The position numbers were made by a program, and so were the translations under genes. 64,000 bases of DNA from Glandiceps talaboti (taxonomy: Eukaryota; Hemichordata; Enteropneusta; Spengelidae), in assembly GCF_964340395.1 (NCBI RefSeq), contig NC_135571.1:15350721-15414720 (forward strand), given 5' to 3'. Each line of letters starts with the position of its first letter. Position 1 is the stretch's first letter. Below are positions 45,901-59,200 of the stretch, in pieces. The notes below the pieces were generated by a model. It had not been told where the DNA came from, did no database searches, and was given only the letters and a program-made list of their open reading frames with translations.

Positions 45901-48900
45901 ATAGGGAATATAGTCAATCCAGTAACTTAGGTAGGGAATGTAGTCAAACCAGTAACTAAGGTAGGGAATGTAGTCAACCCAGTAACTAAGGTAGGGAATG
46001 TAGTCAACCCAGTAACTAAGGTAGGCAATGTAGTCAACCCAGTAACTAAGGTAGGGAATATAGTCAACCCAGTAACTAAGGTAGGGAATGTAGTCAACCC
46101 AGTAACTAAGGTAGGGAATGTAGTCAACCCAGTAACTAAGGTAGGGAATGTAGTCAACCCAGTAACTAAGGTAGGCAATGTAGTCAACCCAGTAACTAAG
46201 GTAGGGAATGTAGTCAACCCAGTAACTAAGGTAGGCAATGTAGTCAACCCAGTAACTAAGGTAGGGAATGTAGTCAACCCAGTAACTAAGGTAGGGGATG
46301 TAGTCAACCCAGTAACTAAGGTAGGCAATATAGTCAATCCAGTAACTAAGGTAGGGAATGTAGTCAACCCAGTAACTAAGGTAGGGAATGTAGTCAACCC
46401 AGTAACTAAGGTAGGGAATGTAGTCAACCCAGTAACTTAGGTAGGGAATGTAGTCAACCCAGTAACTAAGGTAGGGAATGTAGTCAACCCAGTAACTAAG
46501 GTAGGGAATGTAGTCAACCCAGTAACTAAGGTAGGGAATATAGTCAACCCAGTAACTAAGGTAGGGAATATAGTCAACCCAGTAACTAAGGTAGGGAATG
46601 TAGTCAACCCAGTAACTAAGGTAGGGAATGTAGTCAACCCAGTAACTAAGGTTGGGAATATAGTCAACCCAGTAACTAAGGTAGGGAATATAGTCAACCC
46701 AGTAACTAAGGTAGGGAATGTAGTCAACCCAGTAACTAAGGTAGGGAATGTAGTCAACCCAGTAACTAAGGTAGGGAATGTAGTCAACCCAGTAACTTAG
46801 GTAGGGAATATAGTCAATCCAGTAACTAAGGTAGGGAATATAGTCAACCCAGTAACTAAGGTAGGCAATGTAGTCAACCCAGTAACTAAGGTAGGGAATG
46901 TAGTCAACCCAGTAACTAAGGTAGGGAATGTAGTCAACCCAGTAACTAAGGTAGGGAATATAGTCAACCCAGTAACTTAGGTAGGGAATATAGTCAACCC
47001 AGTAACTTAGGTAGGGAATGTAGTCAACCCAGTAACTAAGGTAGGGAATGTAGTCAACCCAGTAACTAAGGTAGGGAATGTAGTCAACCCAGTAACTAAG
47101 GTAGGCAATATAGTCAACCCAGTAACTAAGGTAGGGAATGTAGTCAACCCAGTAACTAAGGTAGGCAATGTAGTCAACCCAGTAACTAAGGTAGGGAATG
47201 TAGTCAACCCAGTAACTAAGGTAGGGAATGTAGTCAACCCAGTAACTAAGGTAGGCAATATAGTCAATCCAGTAACTAAGGTAGGGAATGTAGTCAACCC
47301 AGTAACTAAGGTAGGGAATGTAGTCAACCCAGTAACTAAGGTAGGGAATGTAGTCAACCCAGTAACTTAGGTAGGGAATGTAGTCAACCCAGTAACTAAG
47401 GTAGGGAATGTAGTCAACCCAGTAACTAAGGTAGGGAATGTAGTCAACCCAGTAACTAAGGTAGGGAATATAGTCAACCCAGTAACTAAGGTAGGGAATA
47501 TAGTCAACCCAGTAACTAAGGTAGGGAATGTAGTCAACCCAGTAACTAAGGTAGGGAATGTAGTCAACCCAGTAACTAAGGTTGGGAATATAGTCAACCC
47601 AGTAACTAAGGTAGGGAATATAGTCAACCCAGTAACTAAGGTAGGGAATGTAGTCAACCCAGTAACTAAGGTAGGGAATGTAGTCAACCCAGTAACTAAG
47701 GTAGGGAATGTAGTCAACCCAGTAACTTAGGTAGGGAATATAGTCAATCCAGTAACTAAGGTAGGGAATATAGTCAACCCAGTAACTAAGGTAGGCAATG
47801 TAGTCAACCCAGTAACTAAGGTAGGGAATGTAGTCAACCCAGTAACTAAGGTAGGGAATGTAGTCAACCCAGTAACTAAGGTAGGGAATATAGTCAACCC
47901 AGTAACTTAGGTAGGGAATATAGTCAACCCAGTAACTTAGGTAGGGAATATAGTCAACCCAGTAACTTAGGTAGGGAATGTAGTCAACCCAGTAACTAAG
48001 GTAGGGAATATAGTCAATCCAGTAACTAAGGTAGGGAATATAGTCAATCCAGTAACTAAGGTAGGGAATATAGTCAATCCAGTAACTAAGGTAGGGAATG
48101 TAGTCAATCCAGTAACTAAGGTAGGGAATATAGTCAATCCAGTAACTAAGGTAGGGAATGTAGTCAACCCAGTAACTAAGGTAGGGAATATAGTCAACCC
48201 AGTAACTTAGGTAGGGAATATAGTCAACCCAGTAACTTAGGTAGGGAATATAGTCAACCCAGTAACTTAGGTAGGGAATGTAGTCAACACAGTAACTAAG
48301 GTAGGGAATGTAGTCAACCCAGTAACTAAGGTAGGGAATGTAGTCAACCCAGTAACTAAGGTAGGGAATATAGTCAATCCAGTAACTAAGGTAGGGAATA
48401 TAGTCAACCCAGTAACTAAGGTAGGGAATATAGTCAACCCAGTAACTAAGGTAGGGAATATAGTCAACCCAGTAACTAAGGTAGGGAATGTAGTCAACCC
48501 AGTAACTAAGGTAGGGAATGTAGTCAGCCCGGTAACTAAGGCAGCGAATGTAGTCAACCCAGTAACTTAGGTAGGGAATATAGTCAACCCAGTAACTAAG
48601 GTAGGGAATATAGTCAACCCAGTAACTAAGGTAGGGAATATAGTCAACCCAGTAACTAAGGTAGGGAATGTAGTCAACCCAGTAACTAAGGTAGGCAATG
48701 TAGTCAACCCAGTAACTAAGGTAGGCAATGTAGTCAATCCAGTAACTAAGGTAGGGAATGTAGTCAACCCAGTAACTAAGGTAGGGAATATAGTCAACCC
48801 AGTAACTAAGGTAGGGAATATAGTCAACCCAGTAACTAAGGTAGGGAATATAGTCAACCCAGTAACTAAGGTAGGCAATGTAGTCAACCCAGTAACTAAG

Positions 48901-51900
48901 GTAGGGAATATAGTCAACCCAGTAACTAAGGTAGGGAATGTAGTCAACCCAGTAACTAAGATAGGGAATATAGTCAACCCAGTAACTAAGGTAGGGAATA
49001 TAGTCAACCCAGTAACTTAGGTAGGGAATGTAGTCAACCCAGTAACTTAGGTAGGGAATATAGTCAACCCAGTAACTTAGGTAGGGAATGTAGTCAACCC
49101 AGTAACTTAGGTAGGGAATATAGTCAACCCAGTAACTTAGGTAGGGAATGTAGTCAACCCAGTAACTTAGGTAGGGATTGGTATGATTATTAACTAGTAG
49201 GCATATATCTACTGCAATTTGAATTGTCTATCAGTGTGTAATTTTAATACTTCTTGAAATAGATAGATATTGGTCTATTTCTATTGCTTACATTGGCTTT
49301 ATATGTGAAATGTTTAATTGTTATGTAAATCTTATGTATCTTGTATGTTGATAAAGTCTGATCTGAGTGAGAGTTTCTACCAGTATGTATTATGCATGCA
49401 ATTACCATGTACACTATCTTGATATGAATGTCATAGTTTGGAATGCATAATGTCATTTTCTTTTGATCCATTCAGTTTAATTTAACTACTCTCTCAATGT
49501 ATTATAACATAATAATTTGGATTTCTTGGTATGTGTAAATTAAGTTCTGTGATGAATGGATGTTTATGTTTCTGTTTTTAAGTTCACTGGATACTTTGTT
49601 GGCAAAATGTCTTGAAATGCATGGCTCTGTCTATTACATTTAAATTACTAATACGGTAACAGCTTTTCCTTTTTCTATCTGTCTGTCTTGTCTCTGATAC
49701 TTTGCATTTCTTGTAGGAAGATGAGCCGTATGTTAGTCTAAGAGATCGCTTCCCTCGCGTTGCTATGGGAGTTGTTATTATATTGTTTATGGTGAGCCAA
49801 TCATGTGACTAGCCTGTCTTTGTGTATACATATATAGTAGTACTGTACAAACTAAAGTCAAAACACATTGGCTGCATAATGTAATCTTACTATTTTGTCA
49901 AAATCAAGCTATATGACAATTTAGAGTTTCAGTGTTTGTTTTCACTGCACATCAATTTATGATTATGTAGAGAGGACCATAGGATAAACAAAGGGAGAAG
50001 GACATCCACTGGGAAACCCAGAGGGCGCCAATTCACCCTGGTGAGAAAACTTGTTGGCACATCATGAGAATTATGCCTGTAAAACATGAAATAGAAATGG
50101 AAGTACTACTAAATAATGATATACATGAGGACAAGCACTAAGATATGAAGTGTTATCATGAATTCATTCATATATCATAATCACAATTGTATCATCTCCC
50201 CTCTGCATCTCATCACCATGACAACAGTTAGAAGAGAAATGGATATATGGGTACAAGAGATACCCTAGGATTGTTGCAGCAGTAACTGGTATACTGTTTA
50301 TGGTAAGTCTTCTATTCATTGTTGCCATAGTAACTGGTATACTGTTTATGGTACGCCTTCTATTCATTTCAAAATCACTCTGAGACTCATGTATATAATA
50401 CATGACAGAACTCTATGATGTGGTAGTGCAACGTGTGGCATACTCAGTGGTTCTCTGCAGTTGTATTGTTACAAGCTTAGCGAGTGAAAGCTCTGCAGAT
50501 GACACTGTAACCTCAAGTGTAAATACTCCAGAGTACCCACACTGACACTCACATACAGATGACACTGTAAGCACAAGTGTAAATACTCCAGAGTACCCAC
50601 ACTGACACTCACATACACATCATTAGATTGTTATTACTACATTATGGGATTTCATGTAAAGGAATGATTGTGTACTCATTTGCATATCATTTGCATACAT
50701 ATATACAAATTGTTTGTCGGTATTGTACTGCAATACTGCTACCACTAGTATGTGCATGCACCAGCGCAAGCAATCAAAGGTAAATCATTTTATTTAATGT
50801 TTAGATCTTATTCCCAAATATTTTATCTTCTTTCAGCCTTGAAAATACGTGATCTAAAGAGACCTTGTCACTACAAGTCACTAGAGAGTAGTGACAAACC
50901 TTTAGGTCCTGGTATTTTCAAGCCCCCCCCCCCCCCCCCCCATGTATTTTGTTAGGATACCAAACTTACTACAAGGTATCAAAAGTGATACAAATTTCCC
51001 AGATTTCCCCCTCTGTTACTTCAAAATTTCCAAAACCTTTACAAAAAAATGGAATAGTGATGCTCCCTTAAGTGAATGGTATTTTGTGTGATTACAGATA
51101 GCCCTTGTATTGGCCTGTGTCTTTGGTGTTATTGTCTACCGTATTGCTGTTTCTGCTGCTATCGCTGCAACAGGCAATGACTTTGCTAGTAGTTACTCAT
51201 CTTTGATCACAACATGTACAGCATCAGTGATCAACTTGACACTTATTCTGATACTCAACAGGGTAAGTATTCCAATATCTCAGAATACCATGTCAGTAAG
51301 TATTCCAATATCTCAGTATACCATGTCAGTAAGTATTCCAGTAAGCTATCTCAGTATACCATGTCAGTAAGTATCCCAGTAAGCTGTCTCAGTATACCAT
51401 GTCAGTAAGTATTCCAGTAAGCTATCTCACTATACCATGTCAGTAAGTATTCCAGTAAGCTATCTCAGTATACCATGTCAGTAAGTATTCCAATAAGCTG
51501 TCTCAGTATACCATGTCAGTAAGTATTCTAATAAGCTATCTCACTATACCATGTCAGTAAGTATTCCAGTAAGCTATCTCAGTATACCATGTCAGTAAGT
51601 ATCCCAGTAAGCTATCTCAGTATACCATGTCAGTAAGTATTCCAGTAAGCTATCTCACTATACCATGTCAGTAAGTATTCCAGTAAGCTATCTCAGTATA
51701 CCATGTCAGTAAGTATTCCAGTAAGCTATCTCAGTATACCATGTCAGTAAGTATTCCAGTAAGCTATCTCAGTATACCATGTCAGTAAGTATTCCAGTAA
51801 GCTATCTCAGTATACCATGTCAGTAAGTATTCCAGTAAGCTATCTCAGTATACCATGTCAGTAAGTATTCCAGTAAGCTATCTCAGTATACCATGTCAGT

Positions 51901-53211
51901 AAGTATTCCAGTAAGCTATCTCAGTATACCATGTCAGTAAGTATTCCAGTAAGCTATCTCAGTATACGATGTCAGTAAGTATTCCAGTAAGCTATCTCAC
52001 TATACCATGTCAGTAAGTATTCCAGTAAGCTATCTCAGTATACCATGTCAGTAAGTATCCCAGTAAGCTATCTCACTATACCATGTCAGTAAGTATCCCA
52101 GTAAGCTGTCTCAGTATACCATGTCAGTAAGTATTCCAGTAAGCTATCTCAGTATACCATGTCAGTAAGTATTCCAGTAAGCTATCTCAGTATACCATGT
52201 CAGTAAGTATTCCAGTAAGCTATCTCAGTATACCATGTCAGTAAGTATTCCAGTAAGCTATCTCAGTATACCATGTCAGTAAGTATTCCAGTAAGCTATC
52301 TCAGTATACCATGTCAGTAAGTATTCCAGTAAGCTATCTCAGTATACCATGTCAGTACGTATTCCAGTAAGCTATCTCAGTATACCATGTCAGTACGTAT
52401 TCCAGTAAGCTATCTCAGTATACCATGTCAGTAAGTATTCCAGTAAGCTGTCTCAGTATACCATGTCAGTAAGTATTCCAATAAGCTATCTCACTATACC
52501 ATGTCAGTAAGTATTCCAGTAAGCTATCTCACTATACCATGTCAGTAAGTATTCCAGTAAGCTATCTCACTATACCATGTCAGTAAGTATTCCAGTAAGC
52601 TATCTCAGTATACCATGTCAGTAAGTATCCCAGTAAGCTATCTCAGTATACCATGTCAGTAAGTATCCCAGTAAGCTATCTCACTATACCATGTCAGTAA
52701 GTATTCCAGTAAGCTATCTCAGTATACCATGTCAGTAAGTATTCCAGTAAGCTATCTCAGTATACCATGTCAGTAAGTATTCCAGTAAGCTATCTCAGTA
52801 TACCATGTCAGTAAGTATTCCAGTAAGCTATCTCAGTATACCATGTCAGTAAGTATTCCAGTAAGCTATCTCAGTATACCATGTCAGTAAGTATTCCAGT
52901 AAGCTATCTCAGTATACTATACATGTAGCTGTTTATTTACAGTTTTAACTTCGATGTCACTTAATTTTGTTATTTTGAGGGCTAAAGACCTAAAACTCAT
53001 GTTGTCTACATTTTATGTTATGACAGATTTATGAGAAGGTAGCCATATGGTTAACTGACCTAGGTAAGTTTACAATCAAACACATTTTTAGTTCCCAATG
53101 GGCAAATCCCAAGAGGGACTACTATGTTTGAGTCTGTCCATGCCTGTCTGTGTGTGTGCATGTGCTTTCACATGTATGTGTGTGTGCTTGCATGTATGCG
53201 CGTGCATGTGC

Positions 53212-53291
<80 letters not shown>

Positions 53292-56200
53292 ATTTGTTCA
53301 CCAGCATCTTTGAAATGCATGAGCTGATTTTAACCAAACTTGGCACAAATGTCTATATACTATAGTGAGATATGCATGTCACTTTGAGCTCAGCTATAGA
53401 CTCACTTCAGAAGTGGTTCAAACGAAAAATGTTAACAGTAATTTCATGAGATTATTAAATAACTGATTGGTATATAGAGTGAGAATTGAGAATTTATTGG
53501 AAGAGTTCTATCAATGTCTCAAACATTCAATAATGACTGTTTTTATGACTCATTTAGAAATGCACCGAACTGAAACCATGTGGGAAGACAGCTTTACCTT
53601 CAAGATGTATCTATTTAGTTTTGTCAACTACTATAGTTCCATCTTTTATATTGCATTCTTCAAGGGCTCGTAAGTACATCATAATATCATATTAGAAAAA
53701 AAGTGCTAACAGTAAATTTGTGTGTGTGTGTGTTTGGGGGGGGGGGGTTGTACTACCATCAGATTTGTGTTAAGGAGGGGGATGGGGTTGCACTACCATC
53801 AGATTTGTGTATAGGAGGGGGATGGGGTTGCACTACCATCAGATTTGTGTTTAAGAGGGTGATGGGGTTGCACTACCATCAGATTTGTGTATAGGAGGGG
53901 GATGGGGTTGCACTACCGTCAGATTTGTGTATGGGAGGGGGATGGGGTTGCACTACCATCATATTTCACTGCCTGACTAAAACACCTGATTGCCAGACTA
54001 GGTCATATGACTGCCAGACTAGGTCATGTGACTACCAGACTAGGTCATATGACTACCAGACTAGGTCATGTGACTACCAGACTAGGTCATATGACTACCA
54101 GACTAAAACACCCGATTGCCAGACTAGGTCATATGACTGCCAGACTAGGTCATATGACTACCAGACTAGGTCATGTGACTACCAGACTAGGTCATATGAC
54201 TACCAGACTAGAACACATGATTGCCAGACTAGGTCATATGACTACCAGACTAGGTCATATGACTACCAGACTAAGTCATATAACTGCCAGACTAGAACAC
54301 ATGGTTGCCAGACTAGGTCATGTGACTACCAGACTAAAACACCCGATTGCCAGACTAGGTCATATGACTACCAGACTAGGTCATTTGACTACCAGACTAG
54401 GTCATGTGACTACCAGACTAGGTCATATGACTACCAGACTAGAACACATGATTGCCAGACTAGGTCATGTGACTACCAGACTAGGTCATATGACTACCAG
54501 ACTAAAACACCTGATTGCCAGACTAGGTCATATGACTGCCAGACTAGGTCATATGACTACCAGACTAGGTCATGTGACTACCAGACTAAGTCATATAACT
54601 GCCAGACTAGAACACATGGTTGCCAGACTAGGTCATATGACTACCAGACTAAAACACCCGATTGCCAGACTAGGTCATATGACTACCAGACTAGGTCATT
54701 TGACTACCAGACTAGGTCATATGACTACCAAACTAAAACACCTGATTGCCAGACTAGGTCATATGACTACCAGACTAGGTCATATGACTACCAGACTAGG
54801 TCATATGACTACCAAACTAAAACACCTGATTGCCAGACTAGGTCATATGACTACCAGACTAGGTCATTTGACTACTAGACTAGGTCATATGACTACCAGA
54901 CTAAAACACCTGATTGCCAGACTAGGTCATATGACTACCAGACTAAAACACCTGATTGCCAGACTAGGTCATATGACTACCAGACTAAAACACCTGATTG
55001 CCAGACTAGGTCATATGACTACCAGACTAAAACACCTGATTGCCAGACTAGGTCATATGACTGCCAGACTAAAACACCTGATTGCCAGACTAGGTCATAT
55101 GACTACCAGACTAGGTCATGTGACTACCAGACTAGGTCATATGACTACCAGACTAGGTCATTTGACTACCAGACTAGGTCATATGACTACCAGACTAAAA
55201 CACCTGATTACCAGACTAGGTCATATGACTACCAGACTAGGTCATATGACTACCATACTAAAACACCTGATTGCCAGACTAGGTCATTTGACTACCAGAC
55301 TAGGTCATATGACTACCAGACTAAAACACCCGATTGCCAGACTAGGTCATATGACTACCAGACTAGGTCATATGACCACCAGACTAAAACACCTGATTGC
55401 CAGACTAGGTCATATGACTACCAGACTAAAACACCTGATTGCCAGACTAGGTCATATGACTACCAGACTAAAACACCTGATTGCCAGACTAGGTCATATG
55501 ACTGCCAGACTAGGTCATATGACTACCAGACTACGTCATATGACTACCAGACTAAAACACCTGATTGCCAGACTAGGTCATATGACTACCAGACTAGGTC
55601 ATATGACTACCAGACTAAAACACCTGATTGCCAGACTAGGTCATATGACTACCAGACTAGGTCATATGACTACCAGACTAGGTCATTTGACTACCAGACT
55701 AGGTCATTTGACTACCAGACTAAAACACCCGATTGCCAGACTAGGTCATATGACTGCCAGACTAAAACACATGATTGCCAGACTAAGTCATATAACTGCC
55801 AGACTAGAACACATGATTGCCAAACTAGGTCACATGACTACCAGACTAGGTCATGTGACTACCAGACTAGGTCATGTGACTACCAGACTAGGTCATATGA
55901 CTACATAACTATGTCATATGACTGCTAGACTAGGTCATATGACTACCAGACTAGGTCATGTGACTACCAGACTAAAAACATATGACTGCCAGACTAGGTC
56001 ATGTGACTACCAGACTAGGTCATTTGACTACCAGACTAGGTCATATGACTGCCAATTGTCAGGACTTGTCATGTGTATTCCTTTGACTGTAAGAAATTAG
56101 TTTGGAAGATAATAATAAGTATTAAATTCATAAAATTCTGAAAATCACATGTTTTGGAAGTGTGATTTAATCACTTTTTTCCAGAACAAGAACGAGATGG

Positions 56201-59200
56201 CAATGAGAAGCTTTTTCTTGTCATCTTATTCTGTAAATGCTGTTTAATCTATCTAATTTCGGAGAGAGAATACAGTCTAGTCATATTACAAAATACAAGA
56301 AAACTTTATCATCTCTCCTAAGAGAAATTATGGTAAAGGTAAACTTGTTGTTGTATGTGATTGTTGCCTTGGTTACTAGATATAGTCAATGATTTATTGA
56401 TATCACTTTTATCACCAATGAACACAGTACAGGATATGATAGAAGACTTGTTTTATAGGCTTAAAGTACACATTACCCAGATTTGCAAATAGCTGTATGC
56501 CCAGAAATCTCACAGATCACATCAAAGCCACTGTCAATATAGGGCTGTATGCCCAGAAATCTCACAGATCACATCAAAGCCACTGTCAATATAGGGCTGT
56601 ATGCCCAGAAATCTCACAGATCACATCAAAGCCACTGTCAATATAGGGCTGTATGCCCAGAAATCTCACAGATCACATCAAAGCCACTGTCAATATAGGG
56701 GTGTATGCCCAGAAATCTCACAGATCACATCAAAGCCACTGTCAATATAGGGGTGTATGCCCAGAAATCTCACAGATCACATCAAAGCCACTGTCAATAT
56801 AGGGGTGTATGCCCAGAAATCTCACAGGTCACATCAAAGCCACTGTCAATATAGGGGTGTATGCCCAGAAATCTCACAGGTCACATCAAAGCCACTGTCA
56901 ATATAGGGGTGTATGCCCAGAAATCTCACAGGTCACATCAAAGCCACTGTCAATATAGGGGTGTATGCCCAGAAATCTCACAGGTCACATCAAAGCCACT
57001 GTCAATATAGGGGTGTATGCCCAGAAATCTCACAGGTCACATCAAAGCCACTGTCAATATAGGGGTGTATGCCCAGAAATCTCACAGGTCAACTAAGTGA
57101 AATATTTTGATTTTTGTTGTAGTGGTGGTGGTCATCCCGGAGACTATCAAACGATCTTTGGACTACGTGTTGAAGAGGTAAGGTCAAAGGTCAACATTTC
57201 TCTACAGTGTCTAAATCACCTTGTGATAAAAGTGATTGTGTAACTCATTGGACATAAAATCAACCTCCCCAAGCTACTGAACAATTGTATTTGTATCAGT
57301 GGGAATAATATCTTTTAATGTTGAGTTGGAAAAGTGTTGAAAATATTTGCTTTACATTGTAGTGTGACCCTGGTGGCTGCCTACCTGAATTGTGTCTACA
57401 ACTTGGTATTATTATGGTTGGCAAACAGGCCTACAATAATTGCCTGGAAATCATTTTACCGTAAGTACTATAAAGTATCACTTTATGTTAATTAGTTGTC
57501 TTGGTAACATCATGAAAAATATGAGTGACATAAGGGGCCTTGTCATTTTGAGTTGAAGATGAGTTTTGACCCCAGTGGTGGTAGTCCCAGATGAAGCAGG
57601 TACGCATGTTTGTTAGAAATTTAATGGAAAAGGGGGTGTTTTTCGTTGGCCATGTAGGTCAGTGTAATTGTAAAAAATGGGTACTTTCTCAGATCACCCT
57701 CTGAGAATAGGGGTAGGATATCCTTTTTCTAATCTTGGAATAAACTTCTCGACGAAGGCCAGGGGACAAAGGTCCCAGTGTCCTTGAAGATAAAACCGCC
57801 TGGATTTCGAAAATAAGGGGGTGTTTTTTACATTGATTTTCTCCCATATTCACTAAAAAGAGGGGGTGTTATTCATTGAAATATTCCCGGAAAAAGGGGT
57901 ACATTTGAGATTTCACTAACGAGCATAGGTACCCACCCATCCAGGGACTGCCACCGCCGGGGTCTTGACAAAATGTGAAACTATTAGTCTGAGAGTAATA
58001 CACATACAGGTACTTAATGGTCAGTTAAACGTGGAAACATTGGTAACTGATATTGTACTCCACATCTATTGTCATGAGGTAGAGTAACAAGAGTATCAAT
58101 CCTATATTTTCTGTTTGATTGTGTGTGGCTAGTGCATTATGGAAAATATGAGTAACCTAAGGGGCCTTGTCACAAGTCATTAGGATTGTAATGACAAGGC
58201 CCCTTAGGTCATGAGTGCTTTCTAGCTAGTAATTGACAATAATTGATGACACATTGGATGTTGAAACCAGGACAACAGCATTGATAATAATTGACAACAC
58301 ATTGGATTTTGAAACCATGACTACAGCACTGACAATAATTAAATGATACAATGGGTAAAGTCTTCATATAGGATTATGTAAATGAGAAAATTCGAGACAT
58401 TTTTCAAATACAATACTAGTAAAAGGAATATTTGATGACAATGATATTGATATTATGGAAGACATACTGTCAAATATAATGTGATACTAAGTCATAACAT
58501 TTACTCTCATCTATTCACATGTATCTGTATTACAGTCTGGACATTCGTCTGCGCAGCGTATCTGTGCATATTTATCGTGCATTAATGTTGAAATCCTACT
58601 TTGGTCTAGATATTCATAGAATTTGATGCTTTTATAAAGTTTGAATCTTTAAATACAACATGACAAACATTATTATGAATAAGGCTGTCCAAGAAGTGGA
58701 AATTCCTGTAGATGTTCCAAAAGAAGTACAATATTTTTATCGATTGATCACAGACTGAATTGTGACTTATCAAAGTGACATAGTTTCGACACAAAAATAT
58801 ACATTAAGTGAAATGTTCTTTTATGAAAAACATATTTACACATAAACAAGCAACATGAAAATCACATATCTGGAAAATACATGGGCCAAGTTTGTATGTT
58901 ATTTTTAAAACATTGTATAGAAATTATAATTCCTAGCTGATCAAATGATGACTAAAACTGAATTATCAAAAATGAAATTGCCTTGAAATTTTGTCATTTT
59001 ACATCATCAGCAAAATTAAAGACTATGGCCAAATTTTGTGAATTTTCATACAGTTATTAACTGTGAGGTGATTATTAGCACGATATCTTTTCATAACATT
59101 TTACTTGCATACAGACGGAAAACGAGCCAGTAAAACCTACAGTAGTCGAGAGAACATAGCACTAAATTTCTAAACACAAACTAGGTTACATGTTCAGAGA

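Noticed and set aside
41637-49007. Series of minus-strand open frames reading [10 protein letters not shown]
   Set aside because: They are the reverse reading of the 30-nt array, which lacks stops in that frame. The real gene is on the plus strand.
54007-55908. 633-codon plus-strand open frame
   Set aside because: It lies wholly in the 21-bp array. Its period is a multiple of 3, a second frame is also open, and the peptide is a monotonous TRLGHMT repeat with no splice link to e10 or e11.
58536-58625. Possible alternative last exon after ATCTGTATTACAG
   Set aside because: In phase with e12 it would read about 29 residues to a stop, but there is no family similarity and no clear polyadenylation signal nearby.
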